Shown: positions 55,189-64,000 of the stretch, piece after piece
How the letters are laid out: each line of letters opens with the position of its first letter
How positions within the stretch are numbered: position 1 is the first letter of the stretch
From: Dryomyza anilis
Taxonomy: Eukaryota > Arthropoda > Insecta > Diptera > Dryomyzidae
Direction: 5' to 3'
Assembly: GCA_951804985.1 (NCBI GenBank)
Contig: OX638131.1
Span: 58,186,351-58,250,350, forward strand
Length of the DNA stretch: 64,000 bases
The notes under the pieces: model-generated
Seen by the model: only the letters and a program-made list of their open reading frames with translations
Databases searched by the model: none
What the model was told of the DNA's origin: nothing
Made by a program: the position numbers and the translations under genes

Positions 55189-55966
55189 CACACAAAGAAA
55201 TAAACTGTCGTTTTGGGCTGTTTTTCAATAGTTTTCAGTGCTGAAATGGAACCTTACTGTGGGCTGTTACTGTTGAAAAAGGGTAAAACGACAGAAGAAA
55301 GTGTCGAATAGCCTACATGTTATATATACAGTTAACAGTAGCTACTGTCGATCCAACAATTGTTGTGTGTGGTCGACTCGATTTAGACAGTTATCTACTG
55401 TTGTTTTAACAGTTCATGCTCTTGATAAAGTAAAAAGTAAAAAAAAAAAACGATTGTACTAAACGATTTTTCTTTATTTATCGTTTAAATATTTACAGGA
55501 AAAGTAAATAAAATATTTCATTATTTAAATTGTATTACATATATAAATCATATGTAAAACAACATATATAAATTAAATATACATTAATTATAAATAAATA
55601 CATAATTTAAATATACGTGTATAATGTATAGGGGAACGACTGAATTATAAGCAACGGCCAATAACATGATCAGCGTAGATGTCACAATTTTCAAGAGCAT
55701 TGAAGTGCATACAAATAGCGTCTATGAAAAAGTAATACAATATTTATTAAATTTAATATTGCAGTAATACTTTTTTACCAACTCATTTTATCAACTGCTC
55801 TCTCAAAGATTTTCTTCTTACATGGAATGTGCCCACATACTTCTTTCAAAGCCACGAATATAATATAAAAAATCACGAACTATTGTCGGAGACAAACAGC
55901 GCATGCAGCCGGCACAGCCATGATATTGCGAGACACCGCCACGTGACTGGTGATCGCAGTGCTCAG

Positions 55967-56210
55967 GGGGGGTTACTATGTAATGCGATTCGAAAGTGAT
56001 ATTACTCGTATTCTAATAAATGGTACTTTGGTAGTGTGGCTTTCGCATTCAAATTTGGAACTTTCGTATTCAAATTCACAAAGTGACAACACGGTTACCT
56101 TTTCAATTCCGTTAGATTGTACGAATTTGCCTTCTTAACGCTTTGTTCTTCAAATTAAATTGACTTTCGTATCGCATTGACTTTCGGATCGCGATATATA
56201 GTAACCCCCC
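55967..56210. mobile_element. Nested small TIR element, GGGGGGTTACTAT ends
   Basis: Left end GGGGGGTTACTATGTAATGC; right end inverted GGGGGGTTACTATATATCGC, both followed by CGAAAGT. CGAAAGT/ACTTTCG words recur inside (56000, 56041, 56164, 56180). Length 244 bases. The flanks (TGCTCAG and AGGAGCT) do not give a clear duplication. Confidence 0.7.
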
Positions 56211-56234
56211 AGGAGCTGCGAAAGAGTACGATGC

Positions 56235-56615
56235 ATGTGTGACGATGGAAAACCACCTAATATGTACGATACGCGTCACAAGCTGACTATCAATATTTGT
56301 CCCGAACTGCCTCTCAATATATTTCCATTGCCGTTACCCACGCAAAGGTTTCCCTGCGCAATAAATGACCAGCAGAGGATAGAAATAAAACGGTACAAAT
56401 ACCGCGCTGTCTCTCACATTTTGTCTGTGGTGGTTGCCTGGATTGTTTGCCTCTGCCATAGTTGCTCCGCGAAGTGCTCATTTATTATTACATTGAAAGA
56501 AATTATTGCAGTTTGTTTTATCCGGGAACGGCTTCGGGGGCTCGGTTCTAGAGATTTAGTGCCACGAATAAAGCAAAGCCGAGCGAGCACATTACGTATT
56601 ATAATTATTTTTTGA
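56235..56615 (+). other. Unassigned 126-codon reading frame
   Basis: Open from ATG 56235 to 56615. Residues 20-40 are proline- and leucine-rich (LPLNIFPLPLPTQ), residues 59-90 form one hydrophobic, possibly membrane-spanning, stretch (HILSVVVAWIVCLCHSC), and the end is basic. No family is recognised. It lies in the GC-richer interior of the TIR element and could be chance, since the antisense is open for 78 codons as well. Confidence 0.2.
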
Positions 56616-56787
56616 ATTGTTTTAAAATTTATGTTGTCGCAACTTGACATATGTCAAATATTTTAAATTTCATCGTTCAGTTTTATTAACAGTTGCATTT
56701 ACAGTTTACAGAAAAAGTGTCGATTTGTTCAATGCAAAATAAAAATTGGTTACTGTCGATTTTCAACAGTATGTTTCTGTGTGTGTA

Positions 56788-57769
56788 GAAATATATATTT
56801 TTCATCAGATATTAATATATGTATGTATGATTTAACACACCCAACGTCAATAAAAGGTTTTTTGAATTATATGTATTTGGTTATTCGTGATTGTTACTGG
56901 GTGACAACGAATTTAAAAATAATAGCATTCTTTTGGTTATATGTATGTTTGGCATTACGATAGCACAATTAAATAACAACTTTGACTACTTTTAGCACTC
57001 AGTAACATTCACATTAATACTTTTCATATAGTTCAAAAGTTATTTTTGGTGGAAGAATTTGTTAAGTACCGCCAATTACTGTTAATACCAGATAGTAGCA
57101 GTTGGTGAAATATCCAATTCATTCGTAATTTACTGAACTCAAAATAGGAACAATAGATGGAATTAAAATTATTAAGTATAAATAAAAGATGTGTAATAAA
57201 AAAAAATAAAAGTTTAAGTTTATAATTATATAATATAAATAAAAAAATGTAATTTAAAAAAAAGGAAAAATTTACTTTTTTTTACAAAAAAATAAAATGT
57301 AGACATAAACATGTTAACATGTAAATAAGATGTTTTTCACATTCAAACATATATATGTTTGCATGAACGCCAAAAATTATTCATTCTGAACATAAATATG
57401 TTTGAACGAAAACAAAAATATATTTGGCTGTTATTATAATAATGTTTGGCAATGAAATAATACTTTTGTATGCATTAAGCTCCAAAGATATATGTAATGC
57501 CTGCAAAATTATGGTTGTGAGAGCCCCTTTTTTTGCAGCGTGTTCTTGAGTCTATGGATACAAATTCGATAAACACAGAGAGCTTGCAAATTAGTGAATT
57601 GCACAGTAGGGCGCACATTGGGCTGAGTGTATGGAAAAGGCACGTATCGCTGTTTTTTGTATTTTTGTTCATTAAATAATAAATTATTGAATAAAATGGG
57701 AATTAGGACTAACATTTTCACTATAAAAAAACCTGGAAACAATGTAAAAAAATGAGGGCGGAGGATCAC
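56788..57769. other. Anonymous A+T-rich stretch
   Basis: No gene recognised. TATATATGTTTG-like words recur at 57290-57440 (ACATGTTAACATGT palindrome at 57309). The minus-strand frames at 57475-57811 show no motif. Confidence 0.4.
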
Positions 57770-58112
57770 GCCCATTTTTTGGAATAAATAATTTTGGGTA
57801 AATTCTAACAATATGTTTTAAATTTTGTAATTGTATCTTCAGTACTTTTCTAGTTATAGGTTCCTAAAGAGTGAAACATATAGGAACATATTGGAACAAA
57901 ATTTCATCGGATTCCGACTAGTATTTCTCAAGTTACCGTGTAACAGATAGACAGACGGATAGACAGACAGACTGACATGGCTAAACGGACTCGGGTCGTG
58001 ATGGTGATCAAGAATATGTATACTTTTCCATAAAGGCCATAAATCCTATGGAGCTTTACCATATTTGCACAAACTTAATATATCCTGTACCTCATAGGTG
58101 TATGGTATAATT
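57770..58112 (+). repeat. Diverged relative of the GACAGACGGACA repeat class
   Basis: Includes AGGATCACGCCCATTTTTTG, AACAAAATTTCATCGGATTC, GTAACAGATAGACAGACGGA, GACATGGCTAAACGGACTCG, GTGATCAAGAATATGTATAC and ends GTGTATGGTATA. It is parallel in order to copies A-C but very different in sequence, so a separate subfamily. No gene. Confidence 0.6.
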
Positions 58113-58357
58113 TGTCTATTTTTTTAAAAAGACACTTTTTCAAATCAGTTTTTATACTAGCATATGGCTAAATATCTAGTTATTTTTTACTAGTATTTTT
58201 GCATTAGCCAAGATTAGCCACACAAGTTGCATCATATTTTGAATAAGAAATACATGATTTTCATTCATTTTCATTTCATTTTATACCATCTATGGATACA
58301 AACATCCTTACAGACAAGCATATACAATTTTTGTTAAATACCTTAAAACTAAAACTA
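58113..58357. other. Short linker
   Basis: A+T-rich; no feature recognised. It ends with the TA that flanks the first mariner element. Confidence 0.4.
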
Positions 58358-58494
58358 AGGAGTGCGTCATTAGAAATGTGTGCATCGAAAAATAAAAATA
58401 TCTCAGTAACCACTTTGTCAATTTTCAAAAAGTTAACATTTTATTAAAGTAAATTTTATTCATAGTAATTATAAAAAAAAATACAAACAAATAA

Positions 58495-59232
58495 TTAATC
58501 AATGATAAAATTATTAACTTTTTCTGCAACTCCTATCATTAGGGCCTTCACAGTCTCTTCCTCGATCCTTTGGCTTGCAGCACACCATTGACGCCGAAAA
58601 TTTACAACGTCCTTAGATACCCGTTTGGTGGTCTTCAATTCCCTTTTTACCAGAGTCCAATATCTCTCGATTGGCCGGAGCTCTGGGCAATTCGGTGGGT
58701 TCGCTTCTCTAGGGACAAACACTATATTATTTTTCTGGTACCAATCCAAGACAGCTTTACTGTAGTGACACGAAGCAAGATCAGGCCAAAAAAAGGTAGA
58801 CACTTCATGTTGTCTTAAAAATGGTAGAAGTCTCTTCTGTAAGTACTCCTTCAAATATATTTCCGTGTTAATTGACCCAGTGATCACGAAAATTTTGCTT
58901 CGTTTGCCACAACTACAAATTGCTTGCCGCACGAGAAATTTTCTTGGAAACTTTGCTCTTCTTTGGGTCTTAAATTTATCCGGGACATTTCCTCTAGCAT
59001 CGGCAACATAAAATTCTTGGCCAGGAAGCTGAGAAAAGTCGGAAAGAACGTATGTTTCGTCATCCATAATGCAACATTCGTACTTTTTCACAAAATTGTT
59101 TTTAAGCTTTTTAGCACGCTTTTTTGCCTCAACATTTTTTGCTGCATTCCGATCTGGGACTTTTTGAACTTTATATGTCTTCAGACCAGCTTCGAGTTTC
59201 GCTCTCCGTACAAAAGACTCCAGAGCATCCAA
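58495..59232 (-). pseudogene. Mariner 1 transposase, catalytic part (DD37E)
   Basis: 245 codons without a stop: AGLKTYKVQKVPDRNAA, YECCIMDDETYVLSDFSQL (first Asp), SINTEIYLKEYLQKRLLPFL, FFWPDLASCHYS (second Asp), NPPNCPELRPIERYWTLVK (catalytic Glu), end VNNFIID. Between the second Asp and the Glu of RPIE I count 37 residues, hence DD37E. All three catalytic residues are present. The N-terminal HTH lies in another frame (59478-59343), and the in-between part (SGDRNKEKTV..) needs a frameshift, so the gene is broken as read. Confidence 0.85.
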
Positions 59233-59342
59233 CTTTGAGAGCTGAGAGATTCGGGTTTTTCTTCAGCACGGTAACCACCGTCTTCTCTTTGTTTCGGTCA
59301 CCAGAACCTTTCTTTTTGCCTGTTCCTGGATTCCTATCATAG

Positions 59343-59478
59343 CTAAGGTCCGCCTTGAACTTTTGATACAGCGTTCCGGTGAGCTTTTACAATTTTTGCA
59401 ATCCTTTTATATGTAAAGTGAGGATTATTTAAGAAATTTTTTATAATTTCCTCACGCACTTTTTGTTCATCGCCCATT
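59343..59478 (-). pseudogene. Mariner 1 transposase, N-terminal HTH
   Basis: From the ATG at 59478: MGDEQKVREEIIKNFLNNPH, FTYKRIAKIVKAHRNAVSKV, a helix-turn-helix that would bind the TIRs. The frame then runs to a stop; a nearby frame continues with a Lys/Arg-rich linker towards the catalytic part. The upstream in-frame ATG at 59543 is less likely, since homologous element 2 starts at the equivalent MANEVEVREN. Confidence 0.7.
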
Positions 59479-59782
59479 TTTTCGCTGAATAACAAACCAA
59501 TTTTGCAAAAGTTACATACTACATATTCCGACATGTTTTTCAAACCTAACTTGATTAAAAAATTTTGTTTTGAATTCCAATGGAAAAAGTTACAGTAGAA
59601 AAAGCGTGCACAAGTTTCTAATGACGCACTCCTTAATAATAAATTATATCTAATAGATTTTTAAACAAATCCTTACTAATAGAAAAATCAATATCATAAA
59701 TATTAGCTATTTTATTGTATTCAATTAAGGCCCGATTTATAGGCTCATTAATGGCATAATTTGCTCTATGACACGGAACATA

Positions 59783-60968
59783 AGGACTGCGTCGAATAAA
59801 ATTGTCCGCTACAAAAATGAAAAAATCTAGAAATCTAGTAATCGAATTTTTATAGAATAAAATATTTTATTTTGCAAATTATTTTTAGATTTAAAAAAAA
59901 ATATAAAAAACCAGAAATTAATATTTTTTCCATTAATGTTGTAATGGTAGTGTCCGACACCCTCACAGCTGCTGAAGACCACTTTCTTTTAAAGTCTTGA
60001 AGGTCTTTGGCCACTTTTTTTGTTGTCTTCATCTCCCTTTTTACTAAAGCCCAGTATCTCTCAATCGGCCTGAGTTCTGGACAGTTTGGTGGATTGGCTT
60101 CTCTAGGCACCAAAATCACTGCAATTTGTTGGATCCACTCTAAGGCCGTTTTGCTGTAGTGACATGAAGCGAGGTCAGGCCAAAAAAATTTGGACACTTC
60201 ATGTTGGCGTAAAAATGGAAGCAATCTCTTTTGCAAGCATTCCTTCACATATATTTAATTGTACCCGATGTCACGAATGAGCTGCTCCTTTTTCCCCAAC
60301 TGCAAATTGCTTGCCAAACAAGGAATTTCTTTGGGAATTTTGTCATTTTTTTTTATTTGAATTTTTCAGCGACATTTTCTCGAGAATCGGCTGTATAAAA
60401 TTCCTCACAGCTAGCTGAGAAAAGTCCGCTAAAACATAAGTTTCATCGTCCATTATGCAGCAATCTAATTTTTTTAAAAAATCTTGGTTCAGCTTTTTAG
60501 CTCGTTGTTTTGCGGTTTCATTCTTGACGGCATTTCTATCCGGAACTTTTTGGACCTTGTACGTCTTCAGCCCAGCTTCTTTCATAGTCATGCGCACAAA
60601 AGATTCTGAGCAATCCGCCTTTCTCGCCAATTTCCTTCCAGATAAGCTTGGATCTTTCTTTAAAATAAGCACAACCTTCTTCGACTTTTCACGATCATGT
60701 GGGCCTTTTTTTTTACCAGAACGTTTCTTCGGTTGATAACGCGAGAAATGGTCTTAGGGTTAGCCCCTACATCCTTGGCAATTTTTTTAAAAGACCAACT
60801 AGGTTGTTTTTGAAAAATTTTAATTATGTTTTCTCGCACTTCCACTTCGTTTGCCATTTTCGCGTTAAATAAATTCAGAGCTACTATGATCAAATTTTTT
60901 TAATTTGAATCTTGCAATAGCACATTGTGGGAATATATGTAACGGATAATTTTATTCGACGCAGTCCT
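59783..60968 (-). mobile_element. Mariner-type transposon 2, 1186 bp
   Basis: TIR AGGACTGCGTCGAATAAAAT (continuing with TTGTCCG/TTATCCG) at both ends, flanked by TA at 59781-59782 and 60969-60970. It is related to transposon 1: the TIR starts AGGASTGCGTC in both, and the proteins share long identical stretches. It lies only 149 bases from transposon 1, in the same orientation. Confidence 0.92.
59850..60857 (-). pseudogene. Mariner 2 transposase, several frames
   Basis: From ATG 60857: MANEVEVRENIIKIFQKQPS, WSFKKIAKDVGANPKTISRV (HTH), a shift, then LILKKDPSLSGRKLARKADC, VRMTMKEAGLKTYKVQKVPD, LDCCIMDDETYVLADFSQL (first Asp), a region with stops, then CLQKRLLPFLRQHEV, FFWPDLASCHYSKTAL (second Asp) and NPPNCPELRPIERYWALVK (Glu). 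At least three frame changes. The catalytic spacing is the same as in element 1. Confidence 0.85.
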
Positions 60969-60978
60969 TAAAACATAT

Positions 60979-61510
60979 TGTTACGAAAAGAGGTAATTTG
61001 CCCCACTGTGCAAGCGTTCAATAATAATATATGAGACGCAAGACAATTCAGCGCACTAAGCAATGTGTTAGAAAGAGACGGAAGATCATTCAGCGTACTG
61101 AGCAATGTGCGAGAAAGAGATGGAAAATCAGCACATTAAAACACATGAGTACGAATGAGATGACAATAGCACGCGTCATTCACGAAACGAGTAGAAGGTT
61201 CTCGAAACAAGTCGAAGCTTGTCGAAACGTGTCGAACTGATGCATGCAGTATATAATCGAGTCGCATCTGAGGTACAGCACTTCAGTAGTGATTGTAAAG
61301 TGGTCGAGTGCAGCTCGTGTGATAAATGTCAAGTTAAATTGTGGACATGCAGCAGTTGTTAGAATTTCTATTAGTAAAGTTGTTTATTAAAGTGAATTAA
61401 TAAAGTTAATTGTTATAATTTAAACCAAACATAAGAGTGTTTTTATTTTGTACACAATCCAGTGATACGAACTCGTAGAACAGTTTTCCGTAGACTGAAT
61501 TTTCGTAACA
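60979..61510 (+). repeat. 5' LTR of a SAP-gag LTR retrotransposon
   Basis: Starts TGTTACGAAAAG and ends CTTTTCGTAACA-type (TTTTCGTAACA), the inverted TG..CA ends of an LTR, 532 bases long. It contains direct repeats of ATTCAGCGYACTRAGCAATG (61044-61100) and a TATA-like GCAGTATATAATCGAGTCG near 61244, then GTACAGCACTTCAGTAGTGA, a plausible promoter and transcription start. Confidence 0.85.
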
Positions 61511-61530
61511 TTGGTGTCAGAAGTGGGATT
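61511..61530 (+). promoter_or_regulatory. Primer-binding site next to the LTR
   Basis: TTGGTGTCAGAAGTGGGATT directly follows the LTR end. TGG plus a tRNA 3'-like sequence fits a tRNA-primed PBS; the tRNA species is not determined. Confidence 0.75.
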
Positions 61531-61540
61531 GTGATACAAA

Positions 61541-61782
61541 ATGGTTAAATTCGATCAACTTAAAGTCGACCAGCTAAAGAAGGAGCTGTCGATTCGCAAT
61601 CTTGCAACTGCTGGTACGAAAGTAGAGCTGCAGAAGCGCCTAATGGAAGAATTGAAGGCCCAAGGCATTCTTCTCGCGGAGCACGAATTTGAAATTGAAG
61701 CCGCAGCATCGTCATCGAAAAATCTGGACACAGAGGAGAAATTACAGACCCAAGTTTTTGATATGAGCCAGTTGATCGGAGT
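61541..61782 (+). pseudogene. SAP-domain gag, 5' fragment
   Basis: ATG at 61541 opens MVKFDQLKVDQLKKELSIRN, LATAGTKVELQKRLMEELKA, a SAP domain (two helices with the G-T/K-xx-L pattern), then an acidic stretch EHEFEIEAAASSS and EEKLQTQVFDMSQLI. SAP domains occur at the start of gag in some insect gypsy-type elements. After about codon 80 (61782) the sequence changes to BEL pol in reverse orientation and the frame stops at 61813. The rest of this element is missing. Confidence 0.75.
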
Positions 61783-64000
61783 TTGTGCAACACACAAATT
61801 TTGCAATTATTGATCGTAGTTTTGATCAGGGTCTTGAGCTTAATAATCCATAATTCAGCTTGTAGTAGCGTTAAAACTAATTGGTTACCACCATGTAGGG
61901 TCACAATATGGGTCAAGAGTTTAGCAAGTCTACAATGATACGCTAAAACTATTGGGTGGCGTTCATTATATGTAAGGGTCGGTGATTTTGCTAATCTATC
62001 ATGTGCTTTTTTAATAGACCTTTAATGTTTATAAATGGGTTTAGGGTCAGTAGTGAACTTTTGGACGAAATTAGGGTTTTATGCGTCAAAACCGTCGATA
62101 TATTTATCAGAAAAACACATTTTCTGACTCACTACTATGAGTTTTTTTTTACCATCTTAATTTCCTCGGGTACTATTTCAATAGTTGAGTGTGTCATTTG
62201 AGTACGACGAGATGGTAAACAATTTCTCACAAATCTTAGAACGTATGCTAAGACTTTTAATGCTTTTGGAAGTGTGGAAAATCGTTCCAACACATCCTCT
62301 TGGGTTGTGATCGCAAATGTCTTAATTGGTTTAAGATCAAGGGTCGTGTCGATCGGGTCAGTGGACATTGGCCATTCATCTCTTACGCACCTTAGCCAAC
62401 TTGGACGGTTCCACCAGAGTTCATGTTCTGCCAGTTCTAGCGCAGAACCGCGGCTTGCTACGTCCGCCGGGTTTTCGTGTGAATCGACATGTTGCTGATT
62501 TTCGGTAGGCTACAAAAGTAGTCCAAGTTCATGGCGGTTTATTGAGCAGGCTAAGACAATAGTCGAGTCTGTCCAGAAGTACGTATTGTACTGGGTCATT
62601 TTAGGTAGAATGGCATCAACCATATTTGCGAGCAAAACAGAACCGTATAGTTCGAGCCGTGGCAGAAGGGTCGTGACGACAGTACCGTTGGTATCTTGTA
62701 TGCGAGCATAGACAGCTGCAGCATAGGCCTTTTCTGAGGCGTCGCAAAATCCGTGAAATTCATCGTAAACGTCGGGTGCGAAATGAGTCCATCTGGGAAT
62801 CTCAATTCTGTTAATCGATGGATAACCATCGATAAACGATTGCCATCCACTTTGAGTCAAAGGGTTTAGAATATCGTCCCACTCAGTCTTGTCGAGCCAT
62901 AGCCGTTGCATAATTATTTTGGCGGCCACTATAATTGGCGCTAACCAACCAGCAGAGTCAAACAGCTTCGCAATAGAAGACAAAACTTCGCGTTTTTTGT
63001 ATGCATCTTTTAGTTCGATGAGTGGGACTTGAAAAAAGAAAATATTTTTTTTTAGCATTCCATCGAATGCCGAGGGTCTTTGCATTACCGTGACATTGCT
63101 CAGATAAATTGAGTAAATCTGTTAGCAACAAGTGTTATTGTGGCAGATTGTCCAATATTTCGGGTGCACTTTCGCAAACAAAATCCTGCTGATTTTAAAG
63201 CAGCGATTAGCTCATCTCGAGAATTAATAGCACTTTCAATCTTATGAGTGCCTGCCAGAACATCATCTACGTACATACAGTTTCGTAGAATATACGAAGC
63301 CTGTGGGTGGGTCTCATGTACGTCTTACGCTAATTGCTGTAGGGTCCGAATGGCAAGGTAAGGGGCACAGTTAACACCAAATGTAACTGTTTGCAACTCA
63401 TAATCCTAAATGGGTTCTTCTAAGGATTTCCTAAACAAAATTCTTTGATAGGGTGAGTGTGCAGGATCAACGCAAATTTGACGATACATTTTTTCAATGT
63501 CTGCATTGAAGACAAATTTGAAAAGTCGCCATTTAATAATTTTCAAAACTAAATTTTGGCGGCCACTATAATTGGCGCTAACTAACCAGCAGGGTCAAAC
63601 AGCTTCGCAATAGTTCGATGAGTGGGACTTGAAAAAATAATTTTTTTTTAGCATTCCATCGAATGCCTAAGGTCTTTGCATTACCGTGACGTTGCTCAGA
63701 TAAATTGAGTAAATCTGTTAGCAACAAGTGTTCTTGTGGCAGATTTTCCAATATTTCGGGTGCGTTCCCAACCACTTTCGCAACCAAAATCCTGCTGATT
63801 TTAAAGTAGGGATTAGCTCATCTCGAGAATTAATAGCACTTTCAATATCATGAGATCATTTAGGCTCTTGTCGTTGGCAGTATTGCTGGATGCATTAAAT
63901 ACAACACGCAGCTTTGTTGTGACACGATCGGGTTTTATGATTGCATGATGTGACAAATAGTAGTGGGTGGGTGTGCAAGATTTAGCTGACGAATGAGTCA
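61783..64000 (-). pseudogene. BEL/Pao pol remnant, copy 2 (continues past the window)
   Basis: Nearly identical to 49893-52060, in the same orientation. It also keeps more integrase at its left end: INNCKICVLHK, the CxxC of the integrase zinc finger, at about 61785-61815. The RNase H-like frame is open for 191 codons (63085-62510): ELKDAYKKREVLSSIAKLFD, GWLAPIIVAAKIIMQRLWLD, DEFHGFCDASEKAYAAAVYA, TDSTIVLA. The stops in the RT part (EEPI-stop, LA-stop) and the internal duplicated linker (62925-63250 and 63555-63850) are the same as in copy 1. The RT start lies beyond 64000. Confidence 0.88.

Larger units (their letters stand above)
55189..56785. mobile_element. TA-flanked TIR element with nested element and ORF
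   Basis: Left end CACACAAAGAAATAAACTGT, right end inverted CACACACAGAAACATACTGT, about 17 of 20 matching, with TA at 55187-55188 and 56786-56787. Both subterminal parts repeat ACTGTCGAT, CAACAGT and TTAACAGT words. A smaller TIR element lies inside (55967-56210). The interior at 55860-56600 is much richer in G and C than the ends. No mariner transposase is recognisable, so it would be non-autonomous. Confidence 0.7.
58358..59633 (-). mobile_element. Mariner-type transposon 1, 1276 bp, complete ends
   Basis: TIR AGGAGTGCGTCATTAGAAA is perfect over 19 bases at both ends, and TA flanks it (58356-58357, 59634-59635). A single minus-strand transposase gene fills it. The size, TA duplication and catalytic motifs fit IS630/Tc1/mariner. 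It is the best-preserved DNA transposon of the window, but a frame disruption between the DNA-binding and catalytic parts makes autonomy doubtful. Confidence 0.93.

Noticed and set aside
1..64000. Bacterial or phage features (operons, Shine-Dalgarno sites, attachment sites)
   Set aside because: Spliced transposon genes, SINEs, LINEs and LTR elements show eukaryotic nuclear DNA; such features do not apply.

Overview
The window looks like a gene-poor, A+T-rich intergenic or heterochromatic stretch of a dipteran genome, most likely a cyclorrhaphan fly. Basis: short spliceosomal-type introns, a copia primer-binding site of the fly type, a tRNA-derived SINE with an (ATT)n tail, LOA-like and RTE-like LINEs, BEL/Pao, PIF/Harbinger, mariner and hAT relatives, and a dispersed repeat with a GACAGACGGACA tract of a kind common in fly intergenic DNA. 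The species cannot be fixed from sequence alone. No complete host gene is visible; the best host-like candidate is a short GC-rich coding island at 15540-15812 that resembles part of RIC1.

Layout. 1-8242: decayed DNA-transposon ends, a possible hAT shell (542-4451), a 3-unit fold-back repeat, two TA-flanked MITEs and copy A of the dispersed repeat. 8243-12768: a terminal-inverted-repeat element rich in ATATGATCATAT palindromes, a small fold-back MITE, a 1.08-kb heptamer satellite, and a second copy of part of the first element beyond it. 13421-15262: a possible TIR element containing repeat copy B. 15995-21193: a copia element on the minus strand with 5' LTR and PBS, broken by a SINE (10-bp TSD), a hAT-type MITE (perfect 8-bp TSD), a 106-bp tandem duplication and stops.

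21580-27540 holds fold-backs, a hAT-like terminus, a dispersed repeat present twice (once with a SINE in it, once as the empty site) and the SINE itself. 27543-38822 is a second copia element (minus) whose two LTRs lie 11 kb apart, because a LINE (28769-32088), a PIF/Harbinger element (32428-35717) and unidentified DNA (35718-37827) sit inside it. 39425-42665 is a mariner transposase split by an RTE-like LINE.

43216-49596 is mostly anonymous, with two MITEs, a 192-bp tandem duplication, perfect hairpins and a frameshifted gag-like zinc-knuckle reading frame. A decayed BEL/Pao pol lies on the minus strand at 49597-52260; nearly the same 2.1 kb recurs at 61840-64000, including its stops and internal duplication. 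Between them are repeat copy C, a 173-bp tandem duplication, a TA-flanked TIR element with a nested TIR element, two side-by-side DD37E mariner-type transposons (58358-59633, 59783-60968), and the 5' LTR, PBS and SAP-domain gag start of another LTR retrotransposon (60979-61782).

The genes here do not form a pathway. They are selfish elements in nested layers, and TSDs and interrupted reading frames allow a relative order of insertion to be read. Family names rest on motifs recognised by eye; no database search was run.
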